Assembly: GCA_905221605.1 (NCBI GenBank)
Contig: CAJNDS010002105.1
Span: 546,001 to 610,000 of the forward strand
Direction: 5' to 3'
DNA from: Symbiodinium natans
Taxonomy: Eukaryota; Sar; Dinophyceae; Suessiales; Symbiodiniaceae
DNA length: 64,000 nt
In this document: positions 22,004 through 33,960 of the stretch, piece after piece
How the letters are laid out: every line of letters begins with the position of its first letter
Numbering within the stretch: position 1 is the first letter of the stretch
Position numbers and translations under genes: made by a program
The notes under the pieces: generated by a model
Database searches by the model: none
Told to the model about the DNA's origin: nothing
What the model saw: only the letters and a program-made list of their open reading frames with translations

Positions 22004-25000
22004 CTAAGGGAAGCAGTCACCAACTGTTGCCAAAAGCACATGAGTCCGTAGTGGCACTTGCTGACATGCACAGCAAACCCACTGAAGCCATGCTATGCTT
22101 GTAGAAGCGGTTTCGATTTTGCGGTTCCGATTGACATGTGAATGTCTTCATGGCCATTCAGGGATGATGTAAAACATCGCCCGCTTGCGCATGAATCATC
22201 TGCATAGGTGCTGGGTGAACTGGCACAGTGCAGTCTCTCGGCTTGGAGCCTCCTAACGGCACGCAGGTGCCAGAACGCGTTCGCAAAAAGTGCGAATTTT
22301 GCTCGTTGCCAAGTCGTGCGCGACATGGCGACATGCGTCAAGCACGGGGCATGTCAGGTCTTGGAGTCCTCGTGTCCCGGGCTGGAAATTTCTCCTTGTC
22401 AGACGCAGGCTCGGGGCCCTGAAAGCTTCATGAGAGCAAGCGCAGCCAACAGAATCGACCAGGCTATGCATTAAGCCAGAGACTCAGCAGAACAACAGGA
22501 CCCTAAACCATCTTCTTCGTGGCTTGGTCTGCTCAAGCATTCTTTGGCAAAGGTCCTACAAGCGCACGTCTGAAGCTGGCCCATGTGCCGAACGCTCGCG
22601 GCCCAGCGAGCAGACGGCAATTTCCACACGAGAGGCCAAGATCTTGGTGGGGGGCCAGTGGGCACATTGCCATGGGTGTCCGGTGCCGGCAGCGGACCAA
22701 CCAAAAGGAAAGCACCCAGTGCAAGGCTGGCGTTCGGATCCTCGCAGGAAGCATCACTATAAGTGCCACGGCCGAGGATCAGACAGTAAGTCTTCGACTG
22801 GAGATTGCGACGCAAGAGGCGACATCTGTGCAATTATTCCTACTGTTATTCCGTTTCGTTTAGGTGCTGAAAAACGTGTGCATTCGAAGGCACAGTACTA
22901 GTACCAGACAGACCACAGTCACTTGTCCTCAGTCCACTTGGAGGTGACCGAACTGGCGATTTTGCGATCGCAAGTGCAGCATGCCTCCTAGCTTCGGGGC
23001 GAACCCCACCCGTGTCCCGTACAGTGCATTTCGGCTGATCAGCGCGAAAAGCTGAGGCAATGCTTGGCGCTGTGGGCAAGTGCAGCTGCTTCTGTGGGCG
23101 TCTTAAACGCCTGCGCTGATGATGCAGCGGTACAGCTCGGATAGGGGTGAAAGGCGAATTCTGGCGGAACATGGCGATATAACTGTTACTGGTAGTCCGA
23201 CTCGCGCACGCAGCAACGCCCCAGCTGCAACCAGCTGCTGTGCCCGAGGCTTCAACACTGTATCGTATGATGGTGTCGGCAGAGGAAGAGGAGATGTTGC
23301 ACAAGGCAAGGCGGAGTTCTGTGCTGGCGCTCCTTTGAAACTTGTGCATGGGTCCGACCTAGACAAGGATGTAAAAGCCTCCTTGGAAGAGCAGGGGCCT
23401 TAGAATCTAGACAGCTGAGTTCTGGTGCATGGTCTGAGCCGCATCGTCAGTCGCAAGGTATGGCGACTTGTACGAGATCATTCTTAAGCACAGGATGCAA
23501 CTGCCATGCTCTTAACAGTCATTAACCCTGCATCTACTTCAGCATCTTGGGACAAGTGTTCCACACCACTCCCACACAAAGTCTGTGGTTCCTCCCACTT
23601 GACCTTCCGCAGACCGGGGCACGATGCACAGCCTCCCCCGCAACAGCTGCTGCGATTCCAACATTTGGAGGAGAGAATGGCGGGTTTGTGTAGCTCAAGA
23701 CAGGGAATGAGCCAATCATGGCAGCACAGCTCGTTAGACTTGAGGACGCGCTCTCGGTGCGGCTGCTGGCGCGGCAGCAGTTTCTTGTGCAGAGCAAGGC
23801 CAGCAGACCTTCGCATTGCCGAATTTCGATGGCACACCATTTCGCCTTTTATGCTTGCAGTGCAATGTTGAGTTTTTGGGTGCAGTGTAGGGCTAGTGCT
23901 TATGACACCCGCGAGAGTGGACTATCCGTGGCAAAGGCCGAAACTAGTAAGCTGCATATGCCGCTGTGACAACTGTACCCTGTGCGTCAACTAAATCACT
24001 GGGATTCTGGGGATGGTGGTTTGAACGGTGTGCATGCCTTCTTCCGTGGGCCTTACAACATCTGTAAAACCATGGGAGGCTCTTAACAAGAAAGCAGAGG
24101 AATTCCTGAGCAATCTCAACAGCTCAGCACCTTTTCATGCTTGAGTCGCGTGGATGCATGTTTTAGTCCAGCCTGGTCCTAGACATCTTGGACATCCTAA
24201 GCGAACCTTGAATCCCAACATCGCACCGCACTTTTACCTCTTGAGCGCGTCTTGCGTGGGGTTTGGGGTTCTGCTTAGCTCTCTGAGACAGCAGTTGAGC
24301 GGTGTCACCTACTGCGGCACGTGCAGTTTGTGGTGCATCGCGCTGAATGCAGGCGGACAGCTTGGCAGAGTCTGCGCAGCAGCCTCAGCCATACTCCTCT
24401 GCCGAGACTCTAAGCGACGAGATGCGACGAGCAACGGTCTGACGTGGTCACGTGGTCTAGGCTGGAAGGCACCGCCTCGAGCACTTTGAGCACCGAGCAG
24501 CCGAGCGAGACTCAACATGTGGGCATTCATCGTTGAATGCTGCAAGAGCACGGATAGAACAGCAGTGAATGAATCACGTTCTCTTCAGAATCACAGCAGG
24601 TCACGTGATGGTCCTGAGGATTCCAAGCTGGAGGCAGGGAGTGCCGGTGTCATCCGGTGTCTCACCACAGTGGGATCAGGGGGTTTGTGTTCGATCTACT
24701 GCCGCTGGTACTCGCGCGAGTGGAGTGTGCTGCCTTGGCCTTTCATTGACACATCGAGTCCACCGGGGCCTGGAAACCGGTGGCCGCCAAGACCCTGCAA
24801 CTGCTCTCACACGCCGTGGCTGCCCGCACTGGCTCTGACAGTGGCATGCTACATGCCAGCCTCCTTCAGGGGCTTTCCGTGTTGCTCCGCTGCCACGCCT
24901 GAGCGGCACTCCGCCGCCGGGCGGAGGCATGCGGAGGCCTCGGGCACCTTGAGCCCTTTCCTCCCTGCATGTGCGTTTCGGACCTGAGATTCTGCCTCTT

Positions 25001-26911
25001 GCTTGATCTTGCCTGCTCTTGCCCCTGCCTCGCCTCCGCTGGGTCTGTCAAGCTCTTCCTTCAGCTGGCCTCCGCTTGAATCCATCAAGCTCCTCCTCTT
25101 GCGGCCCGTGGGCATGCATGTTGCTGGAGTTCTTGCGGGACGTGTCGGGGGTTCGCCTTACGGCCGAGGCGCATCCTGCATCAACGGGTGTCGGACGCAG
25201 GGCGTGCTACCGTAGCTGATATGAGTGTAGTGAGTGTGACAGTGTAGCGTGTTGGCTTCTGGCTGCCAAAGCCCAGCAGAGAACGTCTAGATCGCCTCAT
25301 ATTTAACGACATTCAACAGTGACCCACAACTTGTCCACTTGCACATGGACTATCATTCTACCCATCGTAGCTACGCAAGTATCACAGTCTTCGTTGATCA
25401 GCTCAGCTAGATACTGGCATGCTCCAGCCAATGAAAAAGCAGCTGCGAAGTAGGGTTACGTGCAGAGCTGCACATATCCGACATGCCCAAGAGCCTGCAT
25501 GCAGGCTGCGAACATCAAGGATGAGCACGTATCTGTTTTACAGTTTTTACTCATGAACTGCAAATCGGGTATTTTAGTTGGAGCCGGGTGCAGTGTTCTT
25601 TTCCCTCGTCCATCTGCTTAGCCAGACCAAATGCGAAAAAGAAAGTATGGTACGTGTGCCCAGCGCTTGTAGATTCAGTGCTGATTGGTAGTCGTAGCAG
25701 CAGCGGCAGGCATTGGATCTTCCCCAGCGAGTCAAGCTCGCAGCTTATTGCAGTACTTCTCGGTTTGGCGACACCTGGTAACCTTCAGGAATAGAAGCGG
25801 GGATCAAACTTTGTCGCATCATCAACCAGTTGGTTGTCTACTACATTCTACTACATTACCAGGGCTTTACCAGGCAAACCCCGAAGTTTCGGCCCGACTT
25901 TGACGCAATCCAAAAACCAGCTCGAGAACCTGCATGCCCTAAGATTGGCTCGGAAGTGTCGTCAGTATACCTTGTGACCTTTGAGTCACAAGGCCCCAAT
26001 GCCTGTCCATCGAGACCTTGCACTCAGTTTGCTTACAAGTATCAGATCTCCAGGTTTGAGCTCGCTACTGGAAAAATGACGCTGGACCTCGTGGATGACC
26101 GATTTGACGAGGCGGCGGCGAGTTTTAACATTGCTCCATGCTGCAGCTGGTAGATGGTTGACAGCCTCGGTGTGGATACACGTTCTGTTTGGAACCAACA
26201 AGAAGCAGTATGCCTACGCGAGCCGACAGGGTCATGATTGCCTAATTCGGCAGGGGGCGAAGAGACAGCAGTTGCTAAGTCGGGCCCTCAAGACCGCCAT
26301 CTTGGTGCAAGAGATGATGCACTAGACATGATTTTGTGGCTCCTGGAGGCTTATCCCTGCAGGAAGCGAACTGGATGGCGCGGACTGCAGTAGTCGCGTT
26401 TGGTGGTTCTGTTTGCTTTCTGCCGGCCTCACACCGTGCAGATTGATGTCGACACACTCACTGACCACATCGGCAAGGATGCTTTTGAGTGGCGCGACGC
26501 TCTTAAAGCGGTCGCATCGGCGTTACGCTGAGCCGGTCTCCTCTAGTCTCCAAGCCTGGTACAAGGTGTTGAAGGAAAGCTACATACGTTTTTGGTCACG
26601 CGCCAAGCCATCGATGCGCTCCTGCAACCCTTGCCCTCTGAATTTTCATCGTGCCCCACACGTTGTCTCTTGTGTGTTGGGAATCTGGCCATGAGGCTCC
26701 AGCCAGAGCAAGGAACATAACACACAGAAGGGCGATCTAAGGTAAATGGGCAACTGGATAGCGTAGCCGGAATCAGGGCAAGGTTGCACATCACTCGACG
26801 TAGATGGTAGCAGAGTGAACGCCAACATTTTCATGATGCTCTTCCCGGCGCTCCAGCTGCACAACAGCCCCGTAACATAAGCAATCGTTGTGAGGATTTC
26901 CTGCTTCTTGG
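22004..26911. other. Unassigned stretch
   Basis: Several forward ORFs of 80-160 codons (for example 22519-22863, 23506-23871, 24517-24987) have no recognisable domain and overlap equally long reverse ORFs, as expected by chance in GC-rich DNA. A possible exon after the AG at 26441-26442 reads DVDTLTDHIGKDAFEWRD and ends in a stop. No gene could be built. Confidence 0.35.
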
Positions 26912-27026
26912 TAAACCCCACCCTGCCCCCTGATATTAAATGCCCCCCCAATATACCAAAAACATAACTATAAAATGGGAGTATTTAATATTAGAGGGCA
27001 GGCGGGCTTTAATGGGGGGAGGGGAT
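26912..27026. repeat. Foldback (inverted-repeat) element, about 115 bp
   Basis: The left arm at about 26912-26948, with the core TGATATTAAATG, and the right arm at about 26979-27026, with the core GTATTTAATATTA, are inverse copies, about 35 bp at roughly 80 percent identity, around an AT-rich loop. There is no coding sequence inside. It resembles a MITE-like hairpin. Confidence 0.6.
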
Positions 27027-27435
27027 TACTGGGTGAGGTTGCAGCCCTTGCTTGTGAGAGGCCATGCTTCGAACCGTTGCTGTGGCTTTGGTCCTGGGCA
27101 CCACCTGCAATGAAGCGCAGAAGGCGATTTCCTCGGGGGGATCCTGTTGTGATACGGGTTTGTCTGATCATGCTCGCTTGATGCGCAGAAGGCGTCGCCA
27201 TCTGCACTGAGCCGCAGCGCGGCGAATCAACTTCGAGTCGTGGCCCCGCAATCCACGGGACAGTGGTGATACATGTCGATAGGGTGAGAGGGTGCCATGC
27301 GCTGAAAGACATCTGAGGCAGTGAAGTCGGAGCTCACAGCTGAGAGACGCATCCTGGCAATGGCAGCTGGTCCTAGAGACATCCAGAATGTCATGGGCTG
27401 TTAACTGCTGTTATGTTGTGCACTCGTTCGTGCAG

Positions 27436-30400
27436 CACCGGCAAGTGATGTCCAGGTCCAGAAGCAGCAGTCGGAAACGACGGAGAAACTTTCGGACAGA
27501 CTTGCATATGCTCCATATTAGGGCTGGCTCGACTAAACATCTGCACTCGTGCACGCTCGCCGCCTCGAGGGAATGCTGAGGGTACTCTTCTGCATGTCGT
27601 GCGGCCCTTCACACCTACAGTAGAAAGGCATTGAGTCCGTGAGCTGTCCACATCACCGATCTGCCCAAAAGGAGAAGAAGGCGAAAGCTGGCAAGCTCAC
27701 GGAGCAGTTGAAAAGGCTCAAGGAACTCAATGCAGAACTTCAATCTGCGGCAAGACCCTTAGACCACTGGCACCACCAAACAAGAAGGGCCAGCACGCAC
27801 AGTGGCACCACAATCTCAGGAGAAAGAGAAGAACGAAGTGATTTACGAGGCGCTTGGCATGATGAGTATCGCCCACTTTCACCGGTTGACTTCGATGACA
27901 GGCCAAGAAACTTCAGACTCCCAGGGAGGCATCCATCGGCTTGTTTCTTGGCAGTTAGCACCCCTTGAGCAAAGTGGGTACATGAGATTACATGAGTTCA
28001 TCTGACACAACGTTGCTGAAGCTCTTCTCTGGCAGCTGCCAAGTTCAGGCTCAGCCTCGAGAATTCTTTGAACCAGGTGCCGCTCCAGATTAGATGGTCT
28101 GAGGCACTGCATGGCACCATGAGACGGAGGGAAGTTGCACGAAATAATTTCCGGTGCCTTGTAAGGACTTGGAAGCTGTGGTTGAAAACCGCGCCCAGCA
28201 GCAAGCCGCAGAATCTTTTCGCCATATGTCGTGGCGTGTAGGGGAACCTGTTTACAAGTGTCCGCGCGTAGTCGCCAGCGGAGAGGCTGTGCCAGCTTAG
28301 GAGATGAGCAGCCTGAGCGCCCAAGAGAAGCACTACAGGTGCCACATGCGCGTGCCACCGGCTCACAAGCGCTCCCGTGCACAGTGCGCGAGGTCTGAAA
28401 TTCAGAGGATCAAGCAAAACCTTTCCACAGCTGAGTGGCTGCCTCACTGGTTGTGCTGTTCCGCCTGTCTCTGTCTCCGCCTTGACCTCACAGTTTTTGA
28501 AAGGCTGGCTGCCCAAAGGGCTCAGCAAGAAGCAGGGCCGCTTCTTCAGGCTTCCGAAGCTGGCGGGACTTTCCAGATGCGGGATAAGTCATGGAGATTC
28601 ATGGCGCATTCCGCAGGCTGAAAAGAAAGAAGCCTACGCAGAAGCCTTGCTTCAAGAGAAGGTGCAGAGCAGGCAGGAGGTTAGCAATTGGAAGCAGTTA
28701 GTGCAACGAGGCAGCCCTGTGATAGCCTTCCCTCCAACCCAAAACCCGCGACGACGCAAGCAGGTCTGCAAGCACGCAAGCTTCCCGAGCACGGCATTTG
28801 GCCCGTGGCGAGCAGCACCGAATGCTGTCCAAGCAGGAGGAGCTTGCCAGACTGAACTTCGCAGTCGGGAACAGTCACGTGGAAGCAACAGTTCGCCGTA
28901 GCGCCGTATGTGGATCCTTTTTTTTGCACCCGTCCTGTGTGCGCGGGAATGTGGCAAGTCAAAGCTGCGCCCAAGTCGCATCACAAGGCACCCTTCTGCT
29001 TCAGAAAGCCAAGATTGAGCTCCAGGATCGGCACCCGCTCTCACAAGCTCTCACAGGCGCCACACTCACCCTGTTTTATATGCGCAGGATGAGCGTCTCC
29101 ACGTCGAGGATGTCACGCAACAGGCGTCCTAGCTGCACTTGGTCTGACTTTTTGATAGGGTGATGCTGGTACTTTTCGAGGCTTGCATGCTTTGAGTGGT
29201 GTCGCACCATATAGCACCAGAAAGCACCACAAGAGCAGGTGGTCACAGCACAAACGCCATCCGGCCAGGCAACCGTGCTCACGGACCATTTGGCCTCAAA
29301 GGAGGACCAGCTAAAGCACGTGCACGCCAAGGTCGTCAGTTTGAATGAGGCACGCTGCCCAGTGATTGAGATCGAAATGCCTCGAAACATTGTGGCATTC
29401 TTGGCGTTGCCTGATGCCCAGGAGCTTGCCAACAAGCATCGGGAGACGGAATCTCTGCATGAGGAGACGACCCAGCTCGAGGGCCGTATCAAGAAGGAGA
29501 GCCTTTTTTTGCTATCGCGGTGATACAGTGCATACATTGCATCATGTTTCTCGCTCCACTTTCAGGATATGGCGGCTAGCAGCCAGAACGTCACCTCACT
29601 TCTGCACCCCTACTGCCTTCATTTAAAGAGTTTCTGGATGCCTCGCCCGCACGTGGTAGTGCGAGAGTCGAATGCACGTGCTGCACTATGGCATGCACAG
29701 TAAGGCAGCGGCTCGAGTCAAAGGCAGGCGAACTGAACGTGTTGCGTGAGAACGTCACTGAAAGTGAGGGCCAGGTCAAGGCCTGGCGCTTTGTTCAACT
29801 TTGCACTTTGCACCACCTTGGTCTCATGCAGGGCTTCTTTGAACAGGACCTGATGTCGACACTGAAGGGCTACATAAATCGCTCCAAGGCATGGAGTGTC
29901 GCGAGGTAGTGGGCAGGCAGCATCCATGCAACGCGGTGGAAGTCCCTATGTCTTCAACAGGCAAAACTCCACACGGCTAAGCGCCAGGCGCTACTACAGG
30001 AAAGCCAGGTTCAGGACTGCGCCCGCCAAGCAAAGTGCTTGTTTCTGTCGCAAACGTGCACATAAAAATGTTGCAGTTTTGAAATGGTTGCTGTGCAGAA
30101 GGACAGAGCTTCAGCCGCGTCCGGCCAGATCGAGGTTCCCCGCCCCATCAGCCCTGGAAAGATTTCCTCCTGCAATCATTCTCAGACACCACGGCTTACC
30201 GAGTCATTATAAGCCTACGTGCCAGGCAGAGATAGGCAGAGTTAGATGACGCTGCGAGGACATGAAGAGAGTGACCGCACGAATCATGTTAACACGTCGT
30301 CGCGGGGCAGCTTTTGCTCATGGGAAGGCACAAGCATAGAAGGTCAACGGCTTCCCAAGTGCAAGGGGTCCATGTCTGGGGCTGTGTTTGTCATCGTTTG

Positions 30401-33400
30401 GGGGAGCTGGCCAGTGCTCCTTGTTAATTGAAATATCTTCCCCCACATTGGAAACGCAAAACGTATCAGTTATTTGCCGGCTAAAAAGTTTCAAACTACT
30501 TGTAAAATTTTATGCTGAGTACTTTTTACAAGACCCTTGGAAGAAATGATACTTACTTGTTCTGCACAAGCCCGACACCTGTCGCAGTGATAGTGCGAGC
30601 CGCACCGAATTGAGTCAAGGGCGTGTGACATGCGCGGGAGTGGAGCCTTGGCTCCTATGCCCTTGTGAAAAGAAAGCAAGAAAGCAAGGGGAAAAAAAAA
30701 GAGCCCCTGGGGCGGCTCCTCCCGGAGCCCGGAGCCATACATTGCTTTTTCTGGCGCTAATTGAGTGGGTCTAAACTTGCGATTGAGTTGTTGGGTGCAA
30801 TGTGCCGTGAAGTTGTTGTGCGGCCTAGCCCTAGCCCCAAGTCTCGCAACAACAACCCCGAAACTTGCGCGGGCAAACTTGCACGGAGGGTGATCCCCTT
30901 GCCCCATGAAAGAATGAAGAAAGAAAGGAAAAAGAAAGAAAGACCGAAATACACAGAGGGAGCGAAACAGAGAGAGAGAGAGAGAGCGAAGTGTGCGCAC
31001 GCACAGATGATGCCCCGGTGTTGTAGGGGTGAGCAGACAGTGACTTAGGTGTGACGGGGCTCGGGAACCAAGAGATGCATGGGTCCAAAGGAACTGGGAA
31101 GCAGTGTCACTGGGCCCAACTGCATAGGACTGCTGACATGGGGGGGGCCCGTACGACGAAGCTCAGACAAGGTCCGGTTACGATAGGGCTGTGCTGTTAA
31201 ATTTTGGGATACTGTGCCGGGAGGCCGCATATGTACCCGAAGCTGATGGGCAGATGCGCGAGTGCGCGCATGAAATTAGTCGTAAAATCGCACGTGAACT
31301 TGCATGGTGCATGAATAGGCAGCATAGGGGAAAGCCAATAGCAGCCTTGCATGTAAACAGAGTTGAAGAGACTTTTGCGAGAGTTCGTAGATCGTCACGA
31401 GAGTGCCAAACCAGCCCATAGGTTACTATTAAATGAAAATCGAATATGAAATTTCCGAATACGCGTCTTTCTTCTCATTCTCTTCTGTATTCTTTCTGTA
31501 TGGTAATTAGACGAGCGAACAAAGAGAGCTAGATACTGACATGATGATAATGGGTTTCCTGACTGTCTACGAGCTACCCTGAGCAGGCTGCACGCAGGCA
31601 AAACGCAGCTATTAAGGCTGAGCTTGCCGCCAAGCTCAAGGAGGCACACAGTGTCACGCTTCGTGCAGATCATGAACGGTGCAAGACGAACGTTGCCCAT
31701 AATTAGCAGGTTGCTTTTTACCCTGAGTTTGTAGATCCCAATCTTTTGATTGGCTCTTGGTTGCACGCAAGAGGCAGAAAGCCAGGCGGCTGCGCGCCAA
31801 GCTGCGCAACTTAACCTCAACATGGCTTGGGTAAATCATCCGAGTTGCCACTCCAGCATTCACTTATTGCTTGGGCCAGGTGTAGCAGAAAGAGAAGCCG
31901 CCAACATCTTTGTAAAGCTGCTCATCTAAGGGAATTGAAGACGTTTCAGGAGAGCCACAACACTGTGTCCCTGCAAGCCCTGCAGACAGCCACGAAGGCC
32001 GGAAGATTCAGCCACAAGCAGCTTGGACTTGCGTCACTCCTCCTCTTGGCAGGCGAAAGTGCAAGCACAAAAGCAGCAGAACGAAAGGCAGATGAAGAGA
32101 TCAAGCTTGATTCAAACCCGCACCTCAGCAATCAGCTGGCATCCTCGAGTGTTCGCACACGAGCCTTGCGCATGCCGTGCCCGTTGTGGCTCAATATGCC
32201 TATCAAGGTCTCCAGGCGGAGGCTCGTGGTACCACGGCCATGGCCGAGTCGTCCATCACTGGCTCTGCATCAGCCCAGCCCTCAAGTCCTCAAGTCCAAC
32301 CTCGCCAGCGAGCGCGAGCGCGAGCGCCGAAGCGAAAAGCATTTTATGCAACAGTGGGTACTCTACTATATATATATATGTATACACGCACATACACACA
32401 TACTATATCACGACAGGACGAGAAAGCATCATCAGGAAGTATTCTTTTTTTTGGCAGTGTTGGAGGTTCATCGTACTGAGCCGAGGAGCTGCGAGCTCTC
32501 CACGAGTCCCTCACCAAGGCGAAAGCCTTGGAAGCGGTGCCTTGGCAGCCTTGGCACGGCATGTGGGGTTTAGGGTTTTAGGGTTTGGGGTTTAGGGTTT
32601 GGGGTTTAGGGTTTAGGGTTTAGGGTTAGGGCCGTTTAGGGTTTAGGGTTGATCAAGAAGGGCTTAGGGTTTGGTTGCAAAAGAAAGGGTTCAGGCAAAA
32701 GATTGTAAATCACGTAAACCTGCCATACTGAACGCCATCATGCAAACACACAGCATGCCCACATATAGCGCAGATTGCATATGTTTGTATTTATGTACAT
32801 GAACACACAAACTTTTCAATTACACGTAAGAAATGTAGAGTACTTAATATACTCTACACAGGTCTACACATGTTTGGCGCTTCTACATGTGCCGCTGGAC
32901 AGAGCTGATTTAGCGACGCAACAGGCATCACACCCAGAGGTCAGGTCACCGGGCAAGCCACTCGGGAGTACCGTCCAGGTGAAGTTGTCCAAAGTCAGCA
33001 AGCAGACAGTTGTGACTTGGCATTGAATAGAATGGGGACGACATTGAATGACAAGTACCCATTGTCGACTTGACAATGCAGAGTCTGAAAGATCATTTTT
33101 TTTGCTGGCCTTGTGTGGGCGATGCACATGATACTTCCCAGCTGGTCAGGCGATGATGAAGACGGCCCGGATGCTCGAGGAAACCTACGAAGCAGCGTCT
33201 GCACAGGCTGATGGCAAGGCCGGCATCCCCAGAGTGATCGCAGCATCGGCCTCGATGTAATATTAAAGGCATAAGAACCCGAGGTGGACCAGCTAATGAG
33301 CAAAGAAGCAGAAGCAGAACGCCGAATTCAGAAGGCGAGCCGCGAGGCATTGGCTGTGCTTCTGGATTTGCTGAGGGCTGTTTCGTGCAAGTTGCATTGC

Positions 33401-33860
33401 TTGCACACAGGAGCAGGAGAGCGAAAGCGAGTCCAGAGCCTAGCAACGCCCAGGCTGTAACAGCTTCACAGAGGATGGGCTGGATACGGATGAGCCTCAG
33501 GTACGATGATGCCAAGAGACGAGTGGAAGGTGTTTACATGGCAATGCGGACAGGGGATGCCAGCATGGAGGTCGAGCCTGGACAGCATTAAAGCCAAAGT
33601 AGACTTCTTGAGCGTTTTGGCTATGAAGTGGCCCCTTGCACCTCCGTCAGGATGAGGTGCGGCACTTGACGCACGAGCTGAAAGATGCCAGGCAGCACAA
33701 GGACGCCAAGGTTTGGGGTTTTGTCCACAGTTTTGGCAGTTACAACCTAGACCCACAGACCCAGATACAACCACAAGCCAGTCGGCATGCGGCAGCCATG
33801 AGCAGACAGGAGCATTCAATCTCGCTGCTGGCAAGTGAGCTTCAGGAGCAAGCCTGTGCT
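27436..33860 (+). CDS. Large coiled-coil protein, more than twenty small exons
   Basis: Short coding blocks rich in Glu, Lys, Gln, Ala and Leu with heptad spacing recur on the plus strand, many directly after an AG. Examples: KKAKAGKLTEQLKRLKELN (27675-27731); SQEKEKNEVIYEALG (about 27815); AEKKEAYAEALLQEKVQ (28617); LSKQEELARLNF (about 28825); LANKHRETESLHEETTQLE (29428); RQRLESKAGELNVLRENV (29701); AKLHTAKRQALLQES (29961); NAAIKAELAAKLKEAHS (about 31604); QEAESQAAARQAAQLN (31768); AKVQAQKQQNERQMKR (32052); AEELRALHESLTKAKALE (32479); MMKTARMLEETYEAAS (33155); DQLMSKEAEAERRIQKAS (33287); DEVRHLTHELKDARQ (33651). Non-coding gaps of 50 to 1,500 nt separate them. The lack of any enzymatic motif and the continuous helical character point to one structural protein (centrosomal, cytoskeletal or myosin-tail-like), but two adjacent genes cannot be excluded. 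Exact exon edges are not set. Confidence 0.65.
30908..30990. repeat. Purine-rich (GA/GAAA) tract
   Basis: Nearly uninterrupted purines ending in a (GA)n run, followed by GC-rich DNA; a weaker A/G tract precedes it at about 30665-30705. Both lie in a large intron or gap (30,100-31,590) of the coiled-coil gene where no coding block was seen. Confidence 0.8.
32564..32672. repeat. Interstitial telomere-like array (TTTAGGG)n, degenerate
   Basis: A dozen TTTAGGG, TTTTAGGG and TTTGGGG variants with an interruption at about 32629. It begins just after the coiled-coil block AEELRALHESLTKAKALE and precedes the block at 33155, so it probably lies within the coiled-coil gene. Confidence 0.9.
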
Positions 33861-33960
33861 CTTGTGATGGGTTCAGCAGGGGCAAACATGCGTGATTCGC
33901 GGCGCTTCAGCTATGCAACGGCTCCAGGGGGAACTAGGGTGGTAGCAGTGTAAAGTTGGC

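Noticed and set aside
32575-32660. Chromosome end or telomere
   Set aside because: The arrays are short, degenerate, in both orientations across the window, and flanked by unique or coding DNA on both sides.
33600-33960. Relict dinoflagellate spliced-leader sequence upstream of the TTLL gene
   Set aside because: I searched by eye for the conserved TTTTGGCTCAAG ending; only a partial chance match (GTTTTGGCTATG near 33617) was seen.
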